Virus record (IMG/VR): IMGVR_UViG_3300028610_000063
Location: 1-22,213 of that record
Origin: a virus
DNA: 22,213 bases
Strand: one strand, 5' to 3'
A model generated the notes under the pieces. It searched no databases. It was not told the origin of the DNA and saw only the letters and a list, made by a program, of their open reading frames with translations. A program made the translations under genes and the position numbers. Shown piece after piece: positions 5,765 to 15,400 of this stretch. Position 1 is the first letter of the stretch. Every line of letters starts with the position of its first letter.

Positions 5765-8700
5765 TAGCGGCTGCGTTTCCTGAAGGATCGTTGGAGTCGA
5801 TCTGTGGCGGGTCGTCCACCAAGGTCTCCAAAGCGTTTGAGCATGCGTTCTTGTAGGAGGGCGCGTCGGATGCTGGGGAATGCGCGAAGCATTGCCCTCT
5901 CTCCTGCGTCCTGTCGTCTCTTTACGATACGAGCGGCCTTGACGAACCGTGGGCCTCCCGGCCAATCCTCAGAACCTTCCGGTGCGCGTTTCCATTCCGA
6001 ACTCTTGACGAGTCGGGTCAGGTCTTGCTTCAGGGTGGTCCGTGAGAAACGGCCCTTGGCCGATTGCTCCATCCAGAACTCGTATGGTGACATCCCGTCT
6101 ACTTCGCCCCAACGCTCAGTGTCCTTGAGGTCGATGCGACCGTCGAACTTCTTGTGGCCCGGTAGAGCCATCTGTCGTCCGACTCGGAACAGCGCGAGCG
6201 CCGTCTCGTTGTCGGTCGGGCCGACTTGGGTGAACGGGTTGAAGGTGCGATCCATACTGCCGGGTGCCTTCATTACAGGCTCGCGGAAGATGTTTCGCTG
6301 TGGGGGAAGTCGATCTGAGAGGCCGGGGGTCTTGGCGTAAAGTTCATCCATGAATCCGTCAGCCTCGCGCATGGTGTCGTCCCAGCCTGTGAACTGCGAC
6401 AGTGCTTGGGGAACGGCCATGCCAATAGCGACACTCTCCACGAAGGTCTGCATCGAATGAGCATCACCACTGATGATGGTGTCGAACATCTCGCTCATGT
6501 TTCCTACGAAGCCTTGATCGGACACGTAGGACAACAAGCTGGCGGCAACTGTCGCTGCGCCTTCGAGGGCTTCATCGGGATCAAGATTCCCGGTGACGTA
6601 ATTCAGGTCAGCCATCATAGCGAGGGGTCCGAAGAGTGAAGACAATCTGTTGTAGTTGATCTTGATGTTGTCGTTGAATTGGATCGTGTACGGTACGAAG
6701 CCAGCAGCGAGCCACGCTTTCCTAACGTCAGGATGTAGTGGGCCGCGACCTGTGATCCGACCGCCTGATACCAAGACACCAGCCATCCCCGCCATTGCAC
6801 CGGCAGTTGCCATACGGCCTGCGGCGGCGGCACCTTCAGCCCCACCCGCAAGCAGAGCGCGATTGTGCGACTGCATGAGGTTCTGGGCCAGCGGTGTGCG
6901 GAGAACGATGTTCCGCATGATGTTATGCGGAGTCCGAATGAACGGGACGAAGAGCTTGCCTACGGTTCCGAGGTTGGTGTCGTCGGCGTGTAGAAAGCCG
7001 GAGAGCCGCGCTGCGGAGCCGGAAAGCTCGTCGGTGAATGTTGCGTTACGGGAATACTCCAAAGCCTCGGTGTTCAAGGCTGCGCCGTCTGCGCTGATGG
7101 AAGCCTCAAGGTCATCGACCATGCGCTTCGCCATCTGATCCGAGTCCAGCCCTGCTGCTGCGCTTTGCCGGAGGCTCTTGCCTCTGATCTTGGCGCGGTA
7201 GTTGAGCACTTTGAAGAACTCGTCAGCGCTCGTAAGGAAGTCCTGAGGCAGATTCGCTGCGGCCATGAAGCCTGTGAAGCGTCCTGCATCAAGCTCTCGG
7301 GTCATGAAGCCGGGGTCGAGGGCTCCCTTACCGGCCTTGAAGGCGCGGATAGAGGCTCTCATTGCGTCCCCACCCTCCATAAGCAGACCCATATAGATGC
7401 CTGCGGCCTCTCGCATGAACTTTGGCTGGCCGGTCAGCGCCCCACCCACCAGCAATTCGGTAGGTAGAAGGACGGACTGAATAGCCGTGGAGACCACATT
7501 GACCATCTGCGTTGAGACGCCCGAAAGCATTGCGGACAGACGCCAGCGGAGAAGCGCTTGCTTCATGCCGGGGTTGCCTGCTGCGGCGAGCGCTTCGATG
7601 CGCAGGCCTTTCAGGGCGGTCAGGATTGCACGGGGGTCTCCGTCAGCGAGCGCTACCCAGCGGCCCACTTCGAGAATCTCGGCCTTGCTCATGTTGCGGA
7701 GCGAGGCTGGTCCCGGTGCTACGCCTGCGGGTACTGCGGCCTCTGCGGCGGGAACGCCATCTACCTTGATTTCGCCGTCAGCGCCTTGGGAGAGCGTCCG
7801 GACTGTGCCTTCGTCAGGTTGTACTGGCTTGGCGACATCCTCTGCGCCTTCTTGGGCGCGGCGAGCAAGTGCGTTCTCAGGGTCGATCTCAGGAGGCCCG
7901 GCTTCGGCGTCGATGTTCGGCTTGCGCCCGTGGGGGTCCGCCGATACCTTGCCTTCGCCGTAGAGTTTCCTGTGCTTGTCGAGCCAGACCGCAGGCCTAC
8001 CGGTGAGCGCTTCCTCGACGTGAACCATCTGGTCGAGGGCACGGCCCAACTGCAAGACTGACAGGTTAGACCCGCCTTGATTGATTCGGATGGAGTAGCG
8101 AGCGATGTCGTCTCCGAGGGATTCCATCACAAGCCCGGCTGCGCGTCTCACGAACAGTTCGTCGGTGATCCCCGCAAGCTCCGGATGCTTGATGATGCCC
8201 TCCAGCGGAGTGCCTTTCAGCATCTCCAAGGACTTGTCGGCATTCGATCTCATGACTTTGGCGCTACCGCCACCGGCCCGAGACAGACGCTTCGCGATGT
8301 CCTCTATGAGGCCCACCACGTCTTGCCGCCCGGCACCCATATTGGTGCGCATGTTCGCGACAAGTTGTCTCTCCATCTTCCTTATAGTACGTCCGCTTCT
8401 GTTGGTGCGGTACGCCTCTACCAACGTATCCATGTCCCCGAAGACTTCCTTGGACATTCGGTTCAGAGGTACGGCGTTCTGAAGACGCATTGAAGCCATT
8501 GATACTGCTTCGATGTGCGCCTCACCTGGAGATGCGAAAACTTCCTGCTTGAAGCGTGCTAGTTCGATTGGTTTGGCTGCGCCAGTTGCTTCGAACTTGC
8601 GCGTGAAGCTGCGGAGGTGCAGACCGTCAGCGACGTTGGCTGCCGGGAACTCGGCTCGCAATTCTGCGGCCATCTTTGGCATGCCACCTTCTTCGATTCT

Positions 8701-9861
8701 GAAGCCGCTCTCCGGATCGACGTTGATGGACCCGTCCGCCTCTAGGCGTCCCATGCGGTCCACGATCAGAACGTCTTGGACGACTTCGCCGTCCGGCAGC
8801 GTTCGCTCTGACATCTTTACGTCCATAGCTCCGGTCTCGCCATTCCGACCAGCGAACTCGAACCGCCTAAGCGGGTCGCCGTCGATGGCTGAAGTGTCGA
8901 GCCCCTCGAACACTTCGAGGGCTCCCTGTGGGGAGTCGCCTGTGTCTTTGAGGAAGGGCTTAGTGTCTTCAGGGTTCAGGCTTAGTCGGGCTTTCCCGTT
9001 AGGAAGCTCAACTACGCCTTTCACTTCGTCGGCGGTGAACTCGCGAGCGAGGATTCTCGCTCCTTGAGTGTCGCCTTGTACGCGACGGACAATTGCCGCC
9101 ACGCCTTTACCAAAGCCTACAACCAAACCACCCAGCATCACCCCTTCAAGAGCGTTCTTGAACTTACCGATTAGTTCGTTATCGGTTTCTTTCGCGGCGG
9201 TGATACCCCCGATGAACTCGGTGAGTGGGTTGCGAAGCCACTGAGGGCCGTTTGCTAGCATGTTACCGAGTCGGTCTTCGTTTGCGTCAAACACCACCAC
9301 GTCGGCGGCGGCTCCGCGAATGAAGCCCTTAGCTACTGTGCCGGTATTGGCGAGCTTGAGGAATTTCCCCGCGCCCAGCATGCCGACAGAAAACTGCGTG
9401 ATTCCTTCAACGAGACTCCCGACAACTGTGTCGGGGCCTCGGAAGCCTACTACGTTATCTATTACGTCCTTGCTGATGTGTGCAGGGTTGCGATCATCGT
9501 CGTCCTGCGCCCACCAATCCAAGAAGTCCTCACCGCCATACTTCTCACCGAGTCCGGTGATATCAGCGGCGGCTCCGCCGAGTGTTACGGCTATGTCTGT
9601 GGTTTCGCTTATAGCACCAATAACACCCCGAACCGCTCCTCGTCGAATACCTTTGTTGAAGTCCGAGAATGGATTCAACGTGTCGAGGAACATTCTTCCC
9701 CACCCGCGCTTCTCTTTCGGGTCCGGTTCTGGATTCCGAAAGGATGTCGAAGGGCCGGTAAGGTGAACCCCTTGAGGGTTCGTGGATCGGGCTGTATCAG
9801 CGCGAGCTTTGGCACTCCGCGCACGGAGTCCTGCTCGAATCTGGTCTAGCCTTTGTGGCAC
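5764..9861 (-). CDS. Large internal virion / ejection protein (T7 gp16-like)
   Basis: The 1365-residue protein sits where T7 gp16 lies and is similar in size. The N-terminus (about 50-170) has Gly/Ala-rich hydrophobic helices. A hydrophobic block near residue 777 (MLSGVSTQMVNVVSTAIQ) and a segment near 1050 (GFVPYTIQFNDNIKINYNRL) recall large internal virion proteins of podoviruses. The C-terminus is basic (LQRSFRKRSR). I see no lytic transglycosylase motif like that of T7 gp16. The start is GTG, with GAGG five bases upstream at 9867-9870. The expected role is to form the DNA ejection channel after release from the capsid; that is family and position inference. Confidence 0.85.
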   Translation of the reverse strand: MPQRLDQIRAGLRARSAKARADTARSTNPQGVHLTGPSTSFRNPEPDPKEKRGWGRMFLDTLNPFSDFNKGIRRGAVRGVIGAISETTDIAVTLGGAAADITGLGEKYGGEDFLDWWAQDDDDRNPAHISKDVIDNVVGFRGPDTVVGSLVEGITQFSVGMLGAGKFLKLANTGTVAKGFIRGAAADVVVFDANEDRLGNMLANGPQWLRNPLTEFIGGITAAKETDNELIGKFKNALEGVMLGGLVVGFGKGVAAIVRRVQGDTQGARILAREFTADEVKGVVELPNGKARLSLNPEDTKPFLKDTGDSPQGALEVFEGLDTSAIDGDPLRRFEFAGRNGETGAMDVKMSERTLPDGEVVQDVLIVDRMGRLEADGSINVDPESGFRIEEGGMPKMAAELRAEFPAANVADGLHLRSFTRKFEATGAAKPIELARFKQEVFASPGEAHIEAVSMASMRLQNAVPLNRMSKEVFGDMDTLVEAYRTNRSGRTIRKMERQLVANMRTNMGAGRQDVVGLIEDIAKRLSRAGGGSAKVMRSNADKSLEMLKGTPLEGIIKHPELAGITDELFVRRAAGLVMESLGDDIARYSIRINQGGSNLSVLQLGRALDQMVHVEEALTGRPAVWLDKHRKLYGEGKVSADPHGRKPNIDAEAGPPEIDPENALARRAQEGAEDVAKPVQPDEGTVRTLSQGADGEIKVDGVPAAEAAVPAGVAPGPASLRNMSKAEILEVGRWVALADGDPRAILTALKGLRIEALAAAGNPGMKQALLRWRLSAMLSGVSTQMVNVVSTAIQSVLLPTELLVGGALTGQPKFMREAAGIYMGLLMEGGDAMRASIRAFKAGKGALDPGFMTRELDAGRFTGFMAAANLPQDFLTSADEFFKVLNYRAKIRGKSLRQSAAAGLDSDQMAKRMVDDLEASISADGAALNTEALEYSRNATFTDELSGSAARLSGFLHADDTNLGTVGKLFVPFIRTPHNIMRNIVLRTPLAQNLMQSHNRALLAGGAEGAAAAGRMATAGAMAGMAGVLVSGGRITGRGPLHPDVRKAWLAAGFVPYTIQFNDNIKINYNRLSSLFGPLAMMADLNYVTGNLDPDEALEGAATVAASLLSYVSDQGFVGNMSEMFDTIISGDAHSMQTFVESVAIGMAVPQALSQFTGWDDTMREADGFMDELYAKTPGLSDRLPPQRNIFREPVMKAPGSMDRTFNPFTQVGPTDNETALALFRVGRQMALPGHKKFDGRIDLKDTERWGEVDGMSPYEFWMEQSAKGRFSRTTLKQDLTRLVKSSEWKRAPEGSEDWPGGPRFVKAARIVKRRQDAGERAMLRAFPSIRRALLQERMLKRFGDLGGRPATDRLQRSFRKRSR

Positions 9862-9866
9862 ATCAT

Positions 9867-9870
9867 CCTC
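9867..9870 (-). promoter_or_regulatory. Ribosome binding site for the GTG start of the gp16-like gene
   Basis: GAGG on the minus strand lies five bases before the GTG at 9861. No in-frame ATG is available nearby, so it supports this non-ATG start. Confidence 0.6.
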
Positions 9871-9884
9871 GCAAGGATAGGGTT

Positions 9885-11930
9885 CTAGTCTTCCTCACCG
9901 GGCGGTGAGGGGTTTGTACGTGCCCGGTCTCGCTGTATGCTGTCCAGCCGCTCTCGCAGACTGTCGCTTCTGATTCCGGGTTTGAGAAGGTCGAGCAGTT
10001 CGTTTACTTCGAGACCGCTTGGGCCTCCGGTGTCCTGTTGCCGAGTACCACGAACAGGTACAGCCGTTGAACTACCCGCTTGAGTACCGGCGCGAGGCCG
10101 GAACTGCATCTCACGGCGAGCCGCGAAGACGCGATCATCGTCGAGGTCAATCTTCGCTAGGAACAATTGGCCTTCGATACCGACTACGTAGTTGTTCGGG
10201 TCTGCACTGCCTTCCTCACTCAACTGTCTGCCGGAGACGTTGAAGAACGCGAGGAGCCCATCGCTGGGTTCGCGACCGTTCTCCTGCAACTCCAAGGCTT
10301 CAGCGTAGTAACGAATGAGTGTGTCCTCGTTCTGCTCGTAGAGCCGGTCCTGATAAGGCAGCGTCTCGAAGATAGCGGTGCGGAGATCAGCGTCTCGCTG
10401 TAGCTCTTCCCACTCACTTCTCAGAAGGTGCCGCTGTTGGAGGATTTCAAGCTGGCTTGTCGTCCACTCACGAAACTCAACGGACATGTCAGTCCACTCA
10501 GGATGGTCGATGCGAATCTGGTTGTAGGCCTTCTGCAAAGCCGGTACGGCCTTAGCCCAAGCCTGCGAGCCAAACTCTCTACCGGCGAAACCGCCGAGGC
10601 CCGTCTTAACGAGGAACGCAGCGTCATCCCACATGTTCGCGCCAACAGGATCGTTGGCTCGCATGTTCTGCCACTCTGAAGCCAGCCGTGATAGGGCGAC
10701 GGCATCGGTATTATTCAGTTCCCCCTCTTTGAGGTGGAGTCCGATTTCTCCCGAGGACACAGCTTCACCCGTAAGGATGCGCATTGTGTAGTCGTCTACC
10801 ATTTCCCGGTCAGAGAGATAGTCTTTCTGAGACTGTGCCTCATAGAGGTCAGCTTCGGCCACGACTCTCGCGATGAACTCAGGCGTAAAGGCTGTGGCTC
10901 CAGAAAGTTTCTGCTGCTGGAGGATTGGCTCTACGTTCAGCAGGCCGTCCTCACTGTTGCGGAACATGTCGGCTCTCGCCGTTTTCCCTCGGTCGTTCTT
11001 TTCCTTCAATTCGAGGCGAGCGACGTTGGCGTCTCGTGTAGCTTGACGTCTGATCTGATTGTCGATTGCGTCTTGAAGGGCATTGGAATGCTTGGTAATC
11101 TGACCGAGAGGTCCGGTACCGCCACTGAGTTGGTTGTGGACGGCTTCGGCTTGGTCGCCATTGATCGAACCGTCATTCAGTAGGGAGATCAGGGAGTCGG
11201 TCAGGGCTTTATTCGAAACGAGAAAATCTCGCTTTCCAGCGTCGGGGATGATGCCAAGGTGATTGTCGGCGGCATCTTGGAGAGCGTTCACGAGATTTTC
11301 GACGATGAACTCGTCGTCTGTGTCAGCTATAGCTTCCAGCGCCACACCACGATACTTGTCAGTCACTCCGTCCGTATGGATGTTTTCGATGTTCTGCGCC
11401 ACAATACCGGCGTGGCGTTCCTTGTGCTGCTGTGCTACTGCCGCAGCTTGTGCGGCGAAGCCAGCGGCGAATGCTTCTCCTTGGTCTTCAGCAGTGAATT
11501 GCTGGGCGACTTCTTCGATCAGGTCGTCCATCTCGTTGGGGTCCGTGCTGTCTTGTAGGCCCTGCTCTGCGGCGGCAACTAGGAGCGCGTTGCTAAAGGC
11601 GTTGGCGTGAGCCTGCCCGGCCTGCTCCAATACTCCGTCGCGGAAGAATGAGCCTTCGCCCCGTTCGATGATTCCCTCTTCGACCAATTCTTGTTCGGTG
11701 TCCAGACCCCGAGCAATAGCTTCTGCTCCGGCAATGGCACCGGCTTTCTTCTGCTCTGCTGCGCGTTCTTGTTCTTTGCGCACTCCGAAAGTAGTGACCG
11801 CACCGCCGAACTCTTCAAGGGACCGCGCTAGCCGCTCAAACTTCGAGAAGTCCGGCGTGGCGAGTTGAAGTGCTTGTGCTGTGGCCTGCGGGGTCAGCTT
11901 TTGGGCGCGTAGTTTCTCGTTAGGAGGCAT
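9885..11930 (-). CDS. Internal virion protein (T7 gp15-like ejection protein)
   Basis: The 681-residue protein lies between gp14- and gp16-like genes and matches the size of T7 gp15 (about 747 aa). It is highly charged and helical, rich in Ala, Glu and Gln, with long coiled-coil-like stretches and no membrane segment. The C-terminus is a low-complexity Arg/Pro/Ser tail. I chose the ATG at 11930 over one twelve codons upstream because GGAGG sits five bases before it and it overlaps the preceding gene by only eleven bases. It probably forms part of the ejection apparatus with its neighbours. Sequence alone is weak; order, size and composition support the call. Confidence 0.8.
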   Translation of the reverse strand: MPPNEKLRAQKLTPQATAQALQLATPDFSKFERLARSLEEFGGAVTTFGVRKEQERAAEQKKAGAIAGAEAIARGLDTEQELVEEGIIERGEGSFFRDGVLEQAGQAHANAFSNALLVAAAEQGLQDSTDPNEMDDLIEEVAQQFTAEDQGEAFAAGFAAQAAAVAQQHKERHAGIVAQNIENIHTDGVTDKYRGVALEAIADTDDEFIVENLVNALQDAADNHLGIIPDAGKRDFLVSNKALTDSLISLLNDGSINGDQAEAVHNQLSGGTGPLGQITKHSNALQDAIDNQIRRQATRDANVARLELKEKNDRGKTARADMFRNSEDGLLNVEPILQQQKLSGATAFTPEFIARVVAEADLYEAQSQKDYLSDREMVDDYTMRILTGEAVSSGEIGLHLKEGELNNTDAVALSRLASEWQNMRANDPVGANMWDDAAFLVKTGLGGFAGREFGSQAWAKAVPALQKAYNQIRIDHPEWTDMSVEFREWTTSQLEILQQRHLLRSEWEELQRDADLRTAIFETLPYQDRLYEQNEDTLIRYYAEALELQENGREPSDGLLAFFNVSGRQLSEEGSADPNNYVVGIEGQLFLAKIDLDDDRVFAARREMQFRPRAGTQAGSSTAVPVRGTRQQDTGGPSGLEVNELLDLLKPGIRSDSLRERLDSIQRDRARTNPSPPGEED

Positions 11931-12495
11931 CGTCCCCTCCGTCGTTAGCACTGTCATCGCCATCACCCTCGCTACTTGAAGCGCTGGTCGGGAATGGTAG
12001 TGCGTCTATCGCATTCAATGCGAAGGCAGCGGTGTTGGCGAAGTCGAGGAAGTCCTGCGCGCCCCCCGAGATGCCAGCGTCAGCCGCTTTGAGTGCTGAT
12101 TCGAATTGTACTCGGGCTCTGCGTCTGCGGCGTGATAGCTCCGCAGAAACCATGCCCAATTGCTCGTCGATACTGCCGATGAACTCGGCTTCTCCAACTG
12201 CTACGTCCCGTACCTGTTCAGCCGAACCGACACCTGTGTCGGCCCCCGCTGCTTTAGCACGAGCGGCTAGGACCGCAGACGTTCTGCGGCCTAGACGCTT
12301 CTGTTGACGAGCGGCGGATAGCTCCTCACGCTGTCTGGCGCTGAGGCCGGAGAGCGTGTTGGCAAGCTGAACAAGGGCGTTCTCCCTGAGAGCTTCAGCG
12401 CGAGCCCTTTCGGCATCCTTCCGCGCTTTGTTCCCAAGGATTTTCGAGCCGACGCCTACGCCGATGGCGATAGCGCCGATGACAGGAAATGCCAT
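11920..12495 (-). CDS. Internal virion protein (T7 gp14-like)
   Basis: The 191-residue protein matches T7 gp14 (196 aa) in size and position. It opens with a Gly/Ile/Val-rich hydrophobic segment (about residues 2-20), as expected for a protein that enters the host outer membrane during ejection. A long Ala/Arg/Glu helical region follows (about 24-140), with a run of six consecutive Arg. The C-terminal tail is acidic (GDGDDSANDGGDD). The ATG overlaps the stop of the tail tubular B gene as TAATG, with AAGGAG nine bases upstream. Family membership is inferred from order and architecture. Confidence 0.8.
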   Translation of the reverse strand: MAFPVIGAIAIGVGVGSKILGNKARKDAERARAEALRENALVQLANTLSGLSARQREELSAARQQKRLGRRTSAVLAARAKAAGADTGVGSAEQVRDVAVGEAEFIGSIDEQLGMVSAELSRRRRRARVQFESALKAADAGISGGAQDFLDFANTAAFALNAIDALPFPTSASSSEGDGDDSANDGGDDAS

Positions 12496-15400
12496 TAGCT
12501 CATTCTCCTTGTTCTATTGTAGTAGACGCCTTCCCAATCTATGCCCACCAGTTTGAAGTTGGTGGCATCGGAAGAGGTCAAGGTGAGAGTTGTTTCGGTG
12601 TTCCTTCCGCCGACTCGGACGTGCATGAACTCGCCGTCAAGCGAGCGCAGTTCTGTCAGGTCTTGCGAGAAGGTAACATGGCCGGTGATGGCGATTGCGA
12701 TTGCCATCGTTGACGTATCCTCCAACCCAATCAATAGGTTGTTGATGTACGTATGGCCGCGTACTTCGGCGTCTCCTGCGAAAGGACCGAAGTTCTTTCG
12801 GTGGAAGAAGCGACTGAGGATGATGGAGGAGGCCACCGGAATACCAACGGTGACGTTCACGCCGGTCTTATCATCAGTCGGGAAGGTGACTGTACCATCC
12901 CCGTTGTTTGTCAAGGTGGTTTCGGTTCCATCCGGCTCAATTCCGATCAAGATCGGGTAGGCAGAGTCTCCCAGCGGCGTGGTGTACGTCGTGCCGGGGG
13001 TGGCTGCGCCTGAGGCGTAGTGGAAGTTGTCCATCTGACACGTCTGGAAGAGTGTTGCGTCCGGACGTAGGCCATGCCAATTGAAAGTGGAACCCCGGAA
13101 CTTGGTTTTCCACGCGGCAACTAGGGTGCCCGTGTAGAGGGTTACCTCGTTGTCTCCAGTGATGGCATCAGCGACGAATACAGTAAGCACGTCATCTACG
13201 ACCCGCATACCGTATCGCTCCTGTGCAGTAATGTCCCCTCCGGCATGTGACCGGGAGGCCGATACTGTGATAACTCCAGAGACCGCATCGGTAGTTGGGA
13301 ACTCGACGGTGTTGGTTGCTCCAGTACCGTCGATTGCTTTGACCTTAATGCTTACGGTGGTAGCACCGAGGGTCTTGAGGAAAAGCACGAGACCGGCTTC
13401 GCGACCTGCTGCCAAGCCTGCCGAGTGTGCGATGAGTTCTCCCTGCACATTCTGGTGTCCCGACCAACTCCAATCTACCCAGATTTCAAGGTCGGACCCG
13501 CCTCCTGCGAGGTAGGTATCGGCCCAATCTATCTTCGGATGGGGAATTGATCCAGCAACGATGTCGTTGGCGCGAATGCGGTCATTCGTTCCGTCGATCC
13601 AGAACTCCTGCGCTGAGGGTCCAACACGGTCATACGTCGCATCGACGAGCCACCCGCCAACCGTAGTTGGGGCGGGAGTGTGGTCCGTCATCTTAGCGTT
13701 CGCGGCTTCCGTGAAGGTGTCCTCGGTGCGAGTGACGAGGGGCGACGGATTATACTCGGGGGGTGTCCCCATGTCGTCAGAGTCTTCCTGACTGTCGAGT
13801 GTCGTCTCCGACAATTCCCACAGGTCTAGCACTTCGAGGTGAACTGCTCCGTCATCCCGCTCAACTACGAGCGAGACTTCGTTGTCGATAGAACCAATGC
13901 CGAGAATCTGCGTGACTCCGGAGAAGCTCCACTCGTGCCAGCCGCTCAAGACGCGCTTTTGATCTTGCGTCATGTGCGAGTACACGTACAGCTTCTCGGG
14001 GTCCGTTGCCGTCAGCACCAGCACTACCTCGGGGTCCGAGACTGCGAGGAGGCCGCGAGGCGTCCCCGGCATGTAGCGCGGTACTTGTGCGGAGATGCGG
14101 TTGCCCTCTGCGGACAGTGCATCTTCAGAGGTTGGCCGGTAGTCCCAAAGCTGGCAGAACTCTACACCCTCGGTGAGGAAGTAGACTGCTCGCTCTGAAG
14201 TCACAGGCTTAACCTTGCGCGTGTTAACGTAGGCCGTGGTGGCCTCGCGTTTCACGGTGTTGGGACTGAGGAACGGCTCGCCATTGACGACGAACTGTCC
14301 TAGCTCGCTCCACGTAAGGAGCGTCTCGTTCCATGTAAAGGCACTGTGCAGCGAGGAGGTCTTGTTACCCGAGAGGGCTACGTCGATTCGGTCGCTGTCT
14401 AGTACGTCGAGGGTCGAGGAGCGGAAGAAGTTGAAGAACTTATCCACTTCGCTCATTGCTACGTTCTCGTCAGAGATCAGCACTAGCCGATTCTTCAGGA
14501 ACGATACCTCGTTAATGGTCTCGCCCTCGAAGGACGGCCATTTGTTTGTTTCTTCGGTTCCGACTAGGCGCTTGGCCCACGTCGGTTGACGACAGGCGAA
14601 GGAGAGCGCGGCTGTTTCTGCGCTACCCTTGTCACCGTCAGCCCACGCATTCGCCGTACCCCCCGCGAGGGAGGCGGACGTAATGAGGGTTGTGGTGACT
14701 GCCGAGATGATTGCCTCGGACACGTCGGTCAAGTTCTTGATGGTGTCGCTGACGCTTACTCCGAGTGTTACGAAGTCGGCGCCTCCGTTGAAGTATTCGA
14801 TGGTCAAGTCCAGATTGTCATCGAACGTGAAGAGGATAAGAGTCGGAGTCGAGCCGTCGTCGTTAACGATGGTGACAAAGCCGTCACTATTGTACGTGGC
14901 GGTGACTGCTGATCCTCCGTAGGCTTCAATGGCTGTGACCAGTGCAGCGCCGTATGCGGCCTGTGTCCCACCCGCAGCGAAATCATGCGAGAAGGCTGTG
15001 CCGTTCAGCGTGAAGGTCATATCAGTACCCGGCGCGTAGTGCGAAGACCGGATGCTGATGCGTTGCGTTTCGACCTGCTCGTAGGCGACGGTGAGGCCAT
15101 TGGCGGTCAACGTTAGGGAGCCCAAGTTTGTGCCAGCGGAGATGACTCTGAGACGCACGTTCTCGTCTGCATCGAACGCGGCCCCGCCAAAGTTCAGATT
15201 GATCTCGAACTTTCGGGGAGTGTGGTACGCCGGTACTTGGAAAATGTAGGCCGTACTGTAGCCGGAGCCAGTATCACCAGCGACTTCGATGGTGTGAACG
15301 TCGCCTGCGTAGCTGGAGGCCGGGTCAGTGGGATCAATACCGGGACCAACGATGTGTGTTTGGTCGAGGTTGAATTGCAACTTCATGTCGATCCGCGAGC

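Noticed and set aside
5765-5965. Longer version of the XhlA-like protein starting at 5965
   Set aside because: The extra 67 residues overlap the end of the gp16-like gene in another frame, are Arg/Thr/Pro-rich shadow sequence, and the TAATG start fits better.
11318-11340. Another TGTCAGCTATAG-like site
   Set aside because: It lies inside the gp15-like coding sequence, is in the antisense direction, and shares only the short core, so it is probably chance.
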